From positions 4,588,001 through 4,652,000 of the forward strand of contig NZ_CP176580.1 in NCBI RefSeq assembly GCF_046271865.1: DNA of 64,000 bases, in the 5' to 3' direction. Under the pieces are notes generated by a model, which had not been told where the DNA came from, did not search any database, and worked only from the letters and a program-made list of their open reading frames with translations. This stretch comes from Nitrincola salilacus (GTDB lineage: Bacteria > Pseudomonadota > Gammaproteobacteria > Pseudomonadales > Balneatricaceae). The position numbers and the translations under genes are program-made. Positions within the stretch are counted from its first letter, which is position 1, and every line of letters begins with the position of its first letter. Positions 36,778 to 46,505 of this stretch are shown here, piece by piece.

Positions 36778-38423
36778 CCTGATTCCGTGACTTCGCAGTC
36801 ACATATAATGCCTCACCCCCTGCAATCACAAGGCTTCCAGCGTTAAAATAGCCACTGATTTCCATTCACCCAGTCAGTGGTGTCAGCCCATGCGCAAATT
36901 CAAGATTGAACAGTCCAAAACAGACGTGATCACCCCACATGGAGGCCTGGCATTAGTAGGGCATTGCCTGAACCATCTGACGACACTGCACAAGACATCT
37001 CGCAGCATCGTCAAACGTCATGGTATTGCCAACATGGATCTTATCCGGACCTACCTTGGCCTCATCTGCCTGGGTAAAAGTGACTTTGAGGCCGTTGAGC
37101 AGACACGCCATGACCCCTATTTCACGGCGGCGATGGGGGTCAAACAATCACCCTCTTCAGCACGATTGCGTCAGCGATTCGATGAAGACGCTCCAGCCCT
37201 GATCCCCCTGCTGGATGCTGCCAGTGTCGAGTTCATGCAGAACGCCACCGTACCTCTGACCGGACTATCGACAGGCCACATCCCGCTGGATATGGATGTT
37301 TTTCCCATGGATAACAGTCAAACCCAGAAGGAAGGCGTGTCCTATACCTATAAGGGTTATGACGGCTATGCGCCGATAGCCGCCTATCTTGGTCAGGAAG
37401 GCTGGTGTCTGGGATGCGAGCTCCGCACAGGCAGTCAACATGCCAATCATGAGTTTATTCAGGTTCTGGAGCGCATCATTCCCCGAGCCCGGCAATTGAC
37501 CGATCAGCCTCTGTTGGTACGGCTCGACAGTGCTCATGATGCCGCTGAGAATCGCACGTGGTTCAAGCAACACAACATTGACTTCCTGATCAAATGGAAC
37601 CCCCGTCAGCAGGATCTCTGGCAGTGGTACGATGAGGCCAATGCAAAGGCCCAGTGGCAACATCGTCGGGCGGGCAAGATGGACGCCGTGTTCTCTCAAT
37701 TACTGGATGATGCTGACAAAACCCGTCGTGTCATCAAGGTCACCGTCCGTCAGTGTGATGCCAAAGGGCAGATGTTTCTGGAGCCTCAGATTAGTATTGA
37801 AGGCTGGCTTACCTCGTTGTCTTCGGATCAGGCTGACGATGCCACCATTATCAGGCTGTATCAGGATCATGCCACCAGTGAGCAGTACCATAGTGAGTTC
37901 AAAACCGATCTGGACCTGGAGCGTCTGCCATCCGGCAAGTTCGATACCAATGACCTGGTGATGGCCTTTGCCGTATTGGGTTACAACATCCTGCGCTGGA
38001 TAGGGTTGCGGGGCCTGATGCAGCAGGACTCGCCTGTGCGCCATAAGGCCAAACGCCGCCGTCTGAAAACCGTGATGCAGGAACTGATGTACATGGCTTG
38101 CCGACTGCTTCGCAGCGGACGACAACTCATACTTCGGTTTGGTCAGCACTGTCCGGGGTACCAGGCCTTCCACCGGGTGTATACTGCCATTTGACTGATC
38201 TGATACAGCGGAAACTAATCACAGGGTCTTCGACCAGAACAGGTTGTGTCCAGGTCATCAGAGTCGATCAAAAAACACACAGTGAATGACTCACCACTGC
38301 TGGTGACGGTCATCGTATGAGTACGGACAGACGATCTGTCAGGGTAAGATCTGTTGTTAAAGAGCAATTTTAGCAGTGACGACTATCCGTTCAGGTTGGG
38401 GTGGGTGGAGTCACTGATTCAGG
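36778..38423 (+). mobile_element. Complete IS1380-family insertion sequence, 1646 bp
   Basis: The ends are imperfect inverted repeats: CCTGATTCCGTGAC at the left and CCTGAATCAGTGAC (complement) at the right, 12 of 14 matching, flanked by a TTATT duplication. One transposase gene on the plus strand fills it. Intact ends, intact duplication and an uninterrupted transposase indicate a recent and possibly still mobile insertion. Confidence 0.93.
36890..38194 (+). CDS. IS1380-family DDE transposase
   Basis: A 434-residue protein with no frame breaks. LTGLSTGHIPLDMDVFPMDN carries the first catalytic Asp, LLVRLDSAHDAAEN the second, and EQYHSEFKTDLDLERLPSG the Glu; the ending DTNDLVMAFAVLGYNILRWIG is characteristic of IS1380 transposases. 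It catalyses cut-and-paste movement of the element. Transcription runs opposite to the interrupted cyclase gene. Confidence 0.93.
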   Translation: MRKFKIEQSKTDVITPHGGLALVGHCLNHLTTLHKTSRSIVKRHGIANMDLIRTYLGLICLGKSDFEAVEQTRHDPYFTAAMGVKQSPSSARLRQRFDEDAPALIPLLDAASVEFMQNATVPLTGLSTGHIPLDMDVFPMDNSQTQKEGVSYTYKGYDGYAPIAAYLGQEGWCLGCELRTGSQHANHEFIQVLERIIPRARQLTDQPLLVRLDSAHDAAENRTWFKQHNIDFLIKWNPRQQDLWQWYDEANAKAQWQHRRAGKMDAVFSQLLDDADKTRRVIKVTVRQCDAKGQMFLEPQISIEGWLTSLSSDQADDATIIRLYQDHATSEQYHSEFKTDLDLERLPSGKFDTNDLVMAFAVLGYNILRWIGLRGLMQQDSPVRHKAKRRRLKTVMQELMYMACRLLRSGRQLILRFGQHCPGYQAFHRVYTAI

Positions 38424-38428
38424 TTATT
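38424..38428. repeat. Target site duplication, right copy
   Basis: TTATT, identical to 36773-36777. Confidence 0.9.
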
Positions 38429-38993
38429 GTTTTGAAATGATCCAGGTCAACCAGAATCAGACTGGCTGGCGTCTCATGTCGATGCTTGAGCTGCAATGCA
38501 GTATCCAGCGTTTCCTGAAGCCGACGACGGTTGAGCGCGCCGGTCAGCTCATCTATGCCAGCCTGACGCTCCAGATCGGCTTTCTGTCGCCCGACGATTA
38601 AGGCAAAAATACTCGCAAACACCATGCAGATGGTAATGCCGACGGAAAAACGGATCACCAGCAGCGGCTCTTCGACATTCAGTGCGGCCAGCAGACAGCT
38701 GACGGAGAAGATAACACCGGTGAACACACCATGAGAGAGCCTGAAAGTGAAAAAGAAGACAGAAGCCATCGGGAAGGTGTAGATCAATCCACGCAGCCCC
38801 ACCGAGTAACAGGCATAAACGATCGCCAGCGATACCACCAGCACAAATAATTGACGATACAGCAGACTGTCACGAAAGCGTAGTTCCTGACGTAGCGATA
38901 ACGTCACAGTGACAAGTGCCATCAGAAGAATGAGACCCAGCCAAGGATCTCCCCTGAAGAGATGTCCAGCTGAAAAACCAGCCAGCGGCAGCA

Positions 38994-39299
38994 TTGCCAC
39001 TATATGAAACAGTATCGAAACTCTACGCGGAAAGTTTTCCGAATGTATGGAAGTCAAACGCTACCTTCACGATTCATAACAATCAGTTTGTCTTTCTGCC
39101 CAAGGCTTTCGGTAACTGCACGCTATTCGATTATTCTTTCACCGAACAAGGTATACCTTACTCTCCACTTGGCCTTATAGCATACCTAGATCGACAGACA
39201 GGCGCTATTCAAAATATTTCTTGCCAATACCCGGATATTGCCAGCTGCCCGCCGGAAGACTACCCTGTAGGGTTTAACCCTGACAGACGAGAACTTTAA
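38994..39299 (+). pseudogene. Possible gene remnant before the quinone oxidoreductase gene
   Basis: A frame without a good start (TTG at 38994, overlapping the cyclase 5' end on the other strand) encodes NQFVFLPKAFGNCTLFDYSF and EQGIPYSPLGLIAYLD, which reads like real protein with a balanced composition. No family is recognised. It ends three bases before the next gene. It may be a 3' fragment of a lost gene or a chance ORF. Confidence 0.2.
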
Positions 39300-39302
39300 A
39301 AC

Positions 39303-40265
39303 ATGAAAGCGATGCGAAGCCACCAGCATGGTGATGTTGATGTATTGAATCTGGAAGAGGTCGACCAGCCAGTAGCTGCGGACGGGCAGATACTGGTGGC
39401 TGTCAAAGCCGCTGGTGTTAATCCGGTAGACACTTATATTCGTGCAGGCACCAATAACTATACTGCAAGCTTTCCTCATACTCCCGGCATGGATGGTGCA
39501 GGAGAGGTCGTAGCAGTCGGGAAACTGGTCAGCGACTTCAAAGCTGGCGATCGCGTCTACTTCAGTCGCACCCTGACGGGGTCATCTGCAGAATACGCAC
39601 TGCTCGACCCTGCCACCACCTTTGCCCTGCCGGATGCGATCAGCTACGACGAAGGCGCGTGCCTGGGTGTTCCCTACACAACGGCTCATCGCGCACTCTT
39701 CGGACGTGGTCAGGCGCAGGCAGGGGAAACCGTGCTGATTCATGGCGCCACCGGTGCAGTCGGCATCGCCTGCATCCAACTGGCAGCGGCAGCTGGTTTG
39801 AAAGTGATCGCCAGTGCCGGGACCGTTGAGGGTGAAGCGCTGTTGAAACAGCAGGGCGTTGCGCAGGTGATCAACCACAATGACGCCGAGCACCTGGCCA
39901 ACTGGCAGCAGCCAGGTAATGGCATCAACCTGATCATCGAAATGCTGGCAAACGTCAACCTCGACAGAGACCTGAAAGCGCTGGCCCCAAAAGGTCGCGT
40001 CGTTGTGATCGGTAACCGTGGTACAATTGAGATCAACCCTCGTGATCTGATGGCACGCGATGCCGCAGTCTTGGGTATGGCGCTGTTCAATGTCAGCGCG
40101 CCGGAATTGCGTCAGATAGGCCAGGCACTCTACCCGCTGCTGGCCAGCCGGATGCTGGAGCCTGTCATACGCACCATTTACACCCTGGCTGAACTACCTT
40201 CGGCGCATCAGGATGTACTTAAGCCCGGTGCTTTGGGCAATCTGGTTATCCACATTGCAGACTAA
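39303..40265 (+). CDS. NADPH:quinone oxidoreductase (zinc-independent MDR family)
   Basis: A 320-residue medium-chain reductase similar to zeta-crystallin/QorA. The cofactor motif is GATGAVGIACIQLAAAAG; VPYTTAHRALF and the absence of the zinc-binding cysteines place it in the quinone reductase branch. It would reduce quinones or other electrophiles with NADPH. It is followed by a weak hairpin (40277-40301) and a small gene of unknown role. Confidence 0.88.
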   Translation: MKAMRSHQHGDVDVLNLEEVDQPVAADGQILVAVKAAGVNPVDTYIRAGTNNYTASFPHTPGMDGAGEVVAVGKLVSDFKAGDRVYFSRTLTGSSAEYALLDPATTFALPDAISYDEGACLGVPYTTAHRALFGRGQAQAGETVLIHGATGAVGIACIQLAAAAGLKVIASAGTVEGEALLKQQGVAQVINHNDAEHLANWQQPGNGINLIIEMLANVNLDRDLKALAPKGRVVVIGNRGTIEINPRDLMARDAAVLGMALFNVSAPELRQIGQALYPLLASRMLEPVIRTIYTLAELPSAHQDVLKPGALGNLVIHIAD

Positions 40266-40276
40266 TGCAACCACAA

Positions 40277-40304
40277 CCCGGCCTCAGACAACTGATGCCG
40301 GGCT
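40277..40304 (+). terminator. Hairpin after the quinone oxidoreductase gene
   Basis: CCCGGC-C-TCAG and CTGA-T-GCCGGG pair around an ACAA loop, followed by only CTTT. A probable but weak intrinsic terminator. Confidence 0.6.
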
Positions 40305-40323
40305 TTGATACTAATTGAATACC

Positions 40324-40641
40324 ATGGCAAAACGTCCCACAAAAGCCGAAACGCGACGCGAGCTCGAGCGTGACATGAAGCGTTACCTGTCGGAGGGCGG
40401 CCGGGTTCTGTCCGTACAATCAGGCTGTACCGGACTGGCTGATGGCGCGCCACTCCCTGCACCGGTTTTCAGCCCACAGCCGCCTCAACCACGTACTCCT
40501 ATCCCTGAGGTGATGGCAGCACTGGATGCGCGTCGTCAGACTGCCGCCAGAAAAGCGAAACCACCGATGAAGAAGCCTCGCAAGAAGATCCTCTACGATG
40601 ATTTCGGTGAACCCCTGCGTGAAGTCTGGGAAAGCGACTGA
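40324..40641 (+). CDS. Small basic protein with a FL-GG-type motif (possibly SutA-like)
   Basis: A 105-residue protein. The N-terminal RRELERDMKRYLSEGGRVLSV resembles the helical motif (flanked by disordered tails) of SutA-type RNA polymerase-binding proteins of pseudomonads; the middle is proline-rich and the end is strongly basic (KKPRKKILYDD). That relation is tentative. It ends directly against the stop of the convergent chemoreceptor gene (40642), so the two share no terminator. Confidence 0.6.
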   Translation: MAKRPTKAETRRELERDMKRYLSEGGRVLSVQSGCTGLADGAPLPAPVFSPQPPQPRTPIPEVMAALDARRQTAARKAKPPMKKPRKKILYDDFGEPLREVWESD

Positions 40642-42267
40642 TCAGGTTTTGAAGCGCTCGACCTCACGCTGCAGCTGCTGAGCCAGTTCGGCAAGCTGCT
40701 GACTCGCCTGAGAGGTCTGATCCGCCCCACTGACAACCTCACTGACACTGCTTGATACAAACGTGACATTCTCATTTATTTCGTTGGCTACCGCAGTCTG
40801 CTCTTCAGTTGCACTTGAGATCTGAACGTTCATATCTGCAATGGCACCCACAGAAGCCCTCACAACTTCGAACGCCTCGCCATTTTCTCTTGCTGCAGTT
40901 ACGCCCGCCTGAGCACGTTGGATAGACTGCTGCATCTCTGCAATCACTTTATGCGCCAGCGCCTGCAGCGTCACAATAGTATGCTGAATACGCTCGGTTG
41001 CCTGCTGAGTGTTGGCCGCGAGTTGTCTCACTTCATCCGCCACCACACTGAATCCACGTCCGGCATCACCTGCTCTGGCAGCCTCAATCGCTGCATTCAG
41101 CGCCAGCAGGTTGGTCTGTCCGGCAATCTTCTCGATCACCTCCAGCACTTCGGTGATGTTTTGAATCTGATTTCCCAGATCCTGAATATGGCCAGCAGAT
41201 TCATCGATGCTGGTTGCCAATGCCTCTATCGACTTGACTGACAGACGCGAACGCTCAAGCCCCTGTCGACTCTGCTCATTGGCCTGATCAGCACTGAAGG
41301 AGGCGCTCTGAGCATTAGATGCTACTTCCGAGATAGCTGCCGTCATTTCATTTATGGCCGTCGCGATCATCGTCGTCTGCTGCTCCTGCTCCTGAGCCGT
41401 GCCACTGACCTGATGACTGATTGCACTCATCTCCTCAGCAGCGGCAGCCAGTTGATGAGTCACGCCAGTCAGGTTTTTGATCAGTGACTGAAAGTGATCC
41501 ATCATGCCGTTGAACTGCTGACTGAGTTGAGCAATTTCATCCTTGCCCTTCACCGGCACACGCTCGGTGAGATCAGAGTGTGTTGCTATCCGCTGCATGG
41601 ATGTTGCAAGCAGGGTGATAGGCTGCTGAATGGAGCGCAAAATCAACAGTGCCAGAAAGGCAATCCCCAGCGTTACCAGCACACCGACAGTGATGAACAG
41701 CAACCGATCCTTCTGATACTGCCGCTCAGCAAAACTCCTGAGCACTTCCGCTTCATCCAACTGCAGTTCTATCAGCTCATTCAGCGCATCTGCCAAGGGC
41801 TCATAAGCAGCAAAAAGCTCAGTATTAAAAGTTGAGAGGTCCATCTGCTGCAATTCCCCACTGGATGCGCGGCGCTGCAGGCTCTCCTGAAAACGCAGAA
41901 CAGAAACGCGAATCCGTTCCGCTTCATCTGCCAATTGCCGCTCGCGCTGATCCATCTGCGTCGTCAAAAATCGTTGCCAGGCAGGATCGCCCCGTTCACC
42001 AGCGCGCCTGAGCTCGGTATTCAATGCAGCCAGATCTATCGTACCCGCGCGATACTTCTGAAAAGCATCCACAGCTATGATCGAATAAGAATCGGACGTC
42101 ACCTTGAGATCCCGTAATGGAACAACCCTGTCCACAAACAATGCATCAGTGTTGTCACTGAGAACTTTCATATCACTCAGTGCAATAACAATACTCAATA
42201 TAAGTGCCAACAAAGGTAGTGTGCACAACAGCAGCAGGCGGGCAAAAACAGACAGATTTGAAAGCAT
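40642..42267 (-). CDS. Methyl-accepting chemotaxis protein
   Basis: A 541-residue chemoreceptor with an N-terminal transmembrane helix, a roughly 150-residue four-helix-bundle sensor (residues about 35-185), a second transmembrane helix (about 190-210), HAMP and a signalling domain with EAARAGDAGRGFSVVADEVR. Ligand unknown. It stands alone; 230 AT-rich bases separate it from the divergent SBP-PAS-GGDEF-EAL gene. No flagellar sigma-28 promoter could be read with confidence. Confidence 0.92.
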   Translation of the reverse strand: MLSNLSVFARLLLLCTLPLLALILSIVIALSDMKVLSDNTDALFVDRVVPLRDLKVTSDSYSIIAVDAFQKYRAGTIDLAALNTELRRAGERGDPAWQRFLTTQMDQRERQLADEAERIRVSVLRFQESLQRRASSGELQQMDLSTFNTELFAAYEPLADALNELIELQLDEAEVLRSFAERQYQKDRLLFITVGVLVTLGIAFLALLILRSIQQPITLLATSMQRIATHSDLTERVPVKGKDEIAQLSQQFNGMMDHFQSLIKNLTGVTHQLAAAAEEMSAISHQVSGTAQEQEQQTTMIATAINEMTAAISEVASNAQSASFSADQANEQSRQGLERSRLSVKSIEALATSIDESAGHIQDLGNQIQNITEVLEVIEKIAGQTNLLALNAAIEAARAGDAGRGFSVVADEVRQLAANTQQATERIQHTIVTLQALAHKVIAEMQQSIQRAQAGVTAARENGEAFEVVRASVGAIADMNVQISSATEEQTAVANEINENVTFVSSSVSEVVSGADQTSQASQQLAELAQQLQREVERFKT

Positions 42268-42497
42268 GAGGCTTACCCATTGGCTTGGTTAAAGGATGTT
42301 ATGGTTTATTCTGTAAGTTTATTTTATTATTAGCAATCATTTAATTAGAACAGCCTTATGTTTATAGTTTGGTTAACATTTCCCTCCATATACATCTCCC
42401 CCAGAAGTTCTCTTGCATCAACCGCTAAAAGTTATATGCAGCCCTGACAAGGGTGTGATATTAATTTGAACAACGAAGCTCAGATCGAAGGAACAAT

Positions 42498-45086
42498 ATG
42501 CGCATCAACCGGTCTCTCCGTAAAATGCTGCTGGTTTCTACGCTACTGATGGCTCATTCAGTTCACTCAGAAGTACTTGAGCTTAAAATCGGTGTGTACG
42601 AAAACGAGCCCAAGATCCTGATGAGCCAGTCCGGCCAACCCTCAGGTATTCTCGGTGATCTGCTGGTCGAGATAGCCAACCGGGAAAACTGGCAACTGAC
42701 CGCTGTACCCTGCGAATGGGAAGCTTGCCTTGAGGGGATCCGAACAGGTGAGCTGGATCTGTTGCCTGATGTAGCCGAGAATCCACAGCGCCGCAGTGAG
42801 ATGAACTTTCACACCATCCCATCCCTGCATAGCTGGTCACAGATCTATCGTCGGGCGGATGTAGAGATAGAATCCCTGCTGGATCTTGATGGCAAACGGA
42901 TTGCGCTGCTCGATGGCTCCATTCAGCTCAATTACCTGCACTCACTGGTCAGCGGATTTGATATCGATCTGAGTTTTGTCACGGTATCCAACATGGAAGA
43001 GGTTCTGGACACCCTCAATCGGGGTCAGGCAGATGTAATGGTGGCCAATCACCAGTTTGGCGATTACCATGCACCCCGCTATAACCTGCTGCCCACCACC
43101 ATCATGTTCCAGCCCGCACGCCTTTTCTATGTCGCACCACCTGGCCGACATGATGAACTGTTGGCGCAGATCGACAGCTATATCGAGCAGTGGCGACGCG
43201 ATACTGAATCGCCCTATTTTCAGGTTATCAAACGCTGGGATGGCAGCCTGCCTAACGCGATCCTGCCACAGTCGGTCAGGTTTGGTATCGCCGCGCTGAC
43301 ACTACTGCTTTTACTGGCAATGGGTTTTGTTCTGCTGCTGCGCTATAAGGTACGGCAGAAAACACATGCCCTGCAGGCCAGCGAGCAGCGATTGAGTACG
43401 ATCCTGAACAATGTGGAAGCCTACATCTATATCAAGGGACCGGATTACCGCTACCTCTACGCAAGCCCAAAAGTCTGTGAACTCTTCGGCAAACGCGAAC
43501 AGGATGTGATCGGCAAGCATGACAGCGACTTTTTCGATGCCGATACTACCCGCCAATTACTGGAAACCGATCGTCTGGTGTTGGAGGAGGGCCAACGTGT
43601 CGTGGAGGAAGAGCGCAACCAGATTCCTGGCGAGCACACCCCACGCTTCTTCCTATCGGTCAAATTGCCATTACGCAAGCCAGATGGAACCATCTATGCG
43701 TTATGCGGTGTTTCAACCGATATCACCGAGAAAAAGCAGCAGGAGCAGGAGATCCACCAACTCGTCTATTTCGATGTCCTGACAGGTCTGCCCAACCGCC
43801 GTCTGCTGCAGGAGCGCCTTCTGCAATCGATGGCGAGATCTATCCACCGCAAACAGGATGGGGCCGTGCTGTTTATTGATCTCGACAACTTCCGCAATCT
43901 GAATGATTCCCACGGCCATCAGGCAGGTGATCGCTTCCTGTCGAGCGTAGCCGAACGCTTGTCTCAACACCTGCACGAAAGCGACATCCTGGCCCGAATC
44001 GGTGGTGATAAGTTCGCCCTGCTGCTTGAAGGATTGGATGAGCGCAAGGAACGATCCCACTATCTGATAGATAAAACCGCCCACCGGATTCTGCAGACAC
44101 TGCAGGAACCCTTCCTGTTTGGCCAAAAGCTTTACACCGGCACCGCCAGTATCGGCATTGCCCTGTTTTCGGATGCCTGGAACAACAGCAATGAAGTACT
44201 CAAATGTGCCGAACTGGCAATGTATGAAGCCAAGAGCGCTGGTCGTAACCAACTGTGTTTTTTTGATCCGGTCATGCGCGACCAGGTCAGGATGCGCTCC
44301 GAGATCGAAAGCGGTCTGCGGCAAGCACTGAGTGATAAGCAGTTCGTGCTGCACTACCAGCCACAGTTCGACCAACTCGGTACGTTGATAGGACTGGAAG
44401 TACTGGTGCGCTGGCAACATCCTCAGCAGGGCTTGGTATCACCCGCCCACTTCATTCCCACAGCCGAAGCAACCGGGCTGATCATCCCACTCGGCCGCTG
44501 GATACTGCGCAGCGCCTGTGAGCAACTGGTACGCTGGTCGGCACGGCCCGATACGGCAGGCTTGTGTCTGGCAGTAAATGTCAGCGCACGCCAGATGCAT
44601 GACGACGACTTTGTCGAGGATGTATTGAAAATACTGGATCAGACTGGAGCAAACCCCAGTCGACTGGAACTGGAACTGACCGAAAGCCTGCTGCTACAGG
44701 ATGTGGAGCAGGCGATTGCGAAGATGAACCGGCTCAAGGAGCGCGGAGTACGTTTTTCGCTGGATGACTTTGGCACAGGCTACTCCTCCCTGAGTGCGCT
44801 GAAGCGTCTGCCACTGGACCAGCTCAAGATTGACCAGGGTTTTGTGCGCGATCTACTTACAGACCCCAATGATGAAGCCATTGTGCGTACCGTGGTGGCA
44901 CTCGGACAAAGCCTGGATCTGTCGGTGATTGCAGAAGGGGTCGAGACTGACGCACAGCACTTGATGCTACTCACGCTCGGCTGCCGTAAGTTCCAGGGCT
45001 ATCTGTTCAGCCACCCCTTGCCACTGGTCGAACTGGAAAACCGTCTGACAGACGGGTTCACTCCGCTCACGGCTGCGGACAACTGA
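42498..45086 (+). CDS. Periplasmic-binding/PAS/GGDEF/EAL protein
   Basis: An 862-residue signalling protein. Signal peptide, then a periplasmic amino-acid-binding-type domain (about 28-250), a transmembrane helix (about 262-284), a PAS domain (about 295-415), GGDEF (about 425-590) and EAL (about 600-850). The cyclase motif is GGDKF instead of GGDEF, so synthesis is probably impaired. The EAL domain has EVL in place of EAL but keeps NVSARQM, ELTESLL, DDFGTGYSSL and AEGVET, so phosphodiesterase activity is likely. It would couple an external solute to c-di-GMP breakdown. GAAGGAAC precedes the ATG. Confidence 0.9.
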   Translation: MRINRSLRKMLLVSTLLMAHSVHSEVLELKIGVYENEPKILMSQSGQPSGILGDLLVEIANRENWQLTAVPCEWEACLEGIRTGELDLLPDVAENPQRRSEMNFHTIPSLHSWSQIYRRADVEIESLLDLDGKRIALLDGSIQLNYLHSLVSGFDIDLSFVTVSNMEEVLDTLNRGQADVMVANHQFGDYHAPRYNLLPTTIMFQPARLFYVAPPGRHDELLAQIDSYIEQWRRDTESPYFQVIKRWDGSLPNAILPQSVRFGIAALTLLLLLAMGFVLLLRYKVRQKTHALQASEQRLSTILNNVEAYIYIKGPDYRYLYASPKVCELFGKREQDVIGKHDSDFFDADTTRQLLETDRLVLEEGQRVVEEERNQIPGEHTPRFFLSVKLPLRKPDGTIYALCGVSTDITEKKQQEQEIHQLVYFDVLTGLPNRRLLQERLLQSMARSIHRKQDGAVLFIDLDNFRNLNDSHGHQAGDRFLSSVAERLSQHLHESDILARIGGDKFALLLEGLDERKERSHYLIDKTAHRILQTLQEPFLFGQKLYTGTASIGIALFSDAWNNSNEVLKCAELAMYEAKSAGRNQLCFFDPVMRDQVRMRSEIESGLRQALSDKQFVLHYQPQFDQLGTLIGLEVLVRWQHPQQGLVSPAHFIPTAEATGLIIPLGRWILRSACEQLVRWSARPDTAGLCLAVNVSARQMHDDDFVEDVLKILDQTGANPSRLELELTESLLLQDVEQAIAKMNRLKERGVRFSLDDFGTGYSSLSALKRLPLDQLKIDQGFVRDLLTDPNDEAIVRTVVALGQSLDLSVIAEGVETDAQHLMLLTLGCRKFQGYLFSHPLPLVELENRLTDGFTPLTAADN

Positions 45087-45134
45087 CACTGCGGTATCCC
45101 CCACCTTCAGAATGAAGCGCGAGGCCCTGACCTT

Positions 45135-45172
45135 CACTTCTGATCAGCACTCTGACCAGCACTTCTGCTCAG
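45135..45172 (-). repeat. 12-13 bp tandem array at the stop codon of the MFS gene
   Basis: On the minus strand three units begin at 45172 (CTGAGCAGAAGTG), 45159 and 45147. The first includes the TGA stop and the third carries another TGA in a different frame. Confidence 0.75.
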
Positions 45173-46392
45173 GCAGCCTGCTCCCGATAGGCCAGCTTCT
45201 CCATGCGTCGTGGTGTCATCGGCAGATGCACAACTGCCGCCAACATAGCCAGCAGTGCACTGGCGATCAGCGCTACATCATAAGAGCCATACCACTCAAA
45301 CGTCAGCCCAGCCCACCAGCTGCCGAAGAAGGCACCGATCTGATGGCTGAACATCACGATCCCGAACAGAGAGGCCAGATTTTTCGTGCCGAAGAGTTGC
45401 GCAATGGCACCGCTGGTCAGTGGCACGGTGGATAACCACAGCATCCCCATGATGCCCGAGAAGAGGTACAGGACCTGATCGGTGATCGGTACCATCAGCA
45501 GCATCAGAATCAAACACCCACGCAGCCCGTAAATCCAAACCAGCAGCCAGGGCTTATGCCAGCGATCACCCGCCCAGCCGACCACAATCACCCCGATAAT
45601 ATTCATCAGTCCGATCAGCGCCAGCGAATCCGCTGCCACGCCGGGCAGCAATCCGCAGTAGGCGACCAGCCCTGCCATATGCACCGAAATAAACGCGATA
45701 TGAAAGCCGCAGACAAAAAAGCCGATATTCAGCAGTTGGTATTCTCTGAGCTTCATCGCCTGGCCAATCGCCTGCCAGTCAAAGATTCGCAGCGGCGGCG
45801 CATCCTTATCCGGCGCTGGTTTTGCCTGATCCCGTAACAACCAGATCATCGCAAGGATCAGCACCGTGGTGGAGGCAAACAGCATGAAGGTATTGGCCCA
45901 ACCCTGAGACGGAGCATAGTAGCCGAGCACCAAGGCATACAGAAACTGCCCCAGTGAGCCACCGGCACTGGCTACACCCAGCGCCAGCGTGCGCTTATTG
46001 GCAGGAAAGCGCTTACCCACCGCCGCCAGCACAATCGGGAAAGTGGTAGCCCCTACACCCACGCCGATCAGCAGCGCATTACCGATAAAGAACAGCGCCC
46101 CACTTTGCGCAACCGCCGCAGCGACCAGCCCGGCAAAATAGAGAAACGCCCCGAACAGCAACACCTTTGCCGTCCCGTAACGCTCAGCCAGAGCGCCGGC
46201 CACGGGCGACACCGCCCCCCAGATCAGATTCTGGATCGCAAAACCGAGCGATAACTCAGAAACAGTGACACCCAGCCCCTGACTGATATCCGGCACCAAC
46301 AGACCCAGCGCCAGCCGGACGCCCATACTGTAGGCCAGCACGACGGCCGCGGCCATTACGATCCACCAGGGGTTGAGCTTTGTTGTCATCAT
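45169..46392 (-). CDS. Major facilitator superfamily transporter
   Basis: A 407-residue protein with twelve hydrophobic segments. GVSVSELSLGFAIQNLIWG is in the first helices and a basic signature AERYGTAKV between helices 2 and 3 is typical of MFS. It looks like the oxalate/formate-antiporter or monocarboxylate-like branch, but no substrate can be named. The AraC gene nearby is divergent from the LysE gene, not from this one. The stop is embedded in a tandem array. Confidence 0.85.
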   Translation of the reverse strand: MMTTKLNPWWIVMAAAVVLAYSMGVRLALGLLVPDISQGLGVTVSELSLGFAIQNLIWGAVSPVAGALAERYGTAKVLLFGAFLYFAGLVAAAVAQSGALFFIGNALLIGVGVGATTFPIVLAAVGKRFPANKRTLALGVASAGGSLGQFLYALVLGYYAPSQGWANTFMLFASTTVLILAMIWLLRDQAKPAPDKDAPPLRIFDWQAIGQAMKLREYQLLNIGFFVCGFHIAFISVHMAGLVAYCGLLPGVAADSLALIGLMNIIGVIVVGWAGDRWHKPWLLVWIYGLRGCLILMLLMVPITDQVLYLFSGIMGMLWLSTVPLTSGAIAQLFGTKNLASLFGIVMFSHQIGAFFGSWWAGLTFEWYGSYDVALIASALLAMLAAVVHLPMTPRRMEKLAYREQAA

Positions 46393-46505
46393 CTTCAGCC
46401 GTTAATCAGTCTTTTCTGATAAAGCGTCATGATCACCAAATCCTCGTTTTTCAACAACCGGTATTTCGTCACCCATACAATTCTGGCACAACCTGATGCT
46501 CGCCT

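Larger units (their letters stand above)
36408..39057 (-). pseudogene. Membrane diguanylate cyclase gene interrupted by an IS1380-family element
   Basis: The gene reads from the ATG at 39057 to 38424, then continues after the element from 36777 to 36408. The two parts minus one copy of the five-base duplication give exactly 999 bases, a 332-residue protein in frame. It has six hydrophobic segments, then a GGDEF domain: DELTGALNRRRLQETLDTAL, LVDLDHFKTI (break) NDTHGHLTGD, and FRFGGEEFMILL. The break lies inside the GGDEF domain before the active GGEEF, so no cyclase can be made. The 5' part alone would end at an early TGA in the element. Confidence 0.93.

Noticed and set aside
43713..44420. 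235-residue ORF on the minus strand inside the SBP-PAS-GGDEF-EAL gene
   Set aside because: Antisense to the GGDEF domain; composition reads as a shadow.
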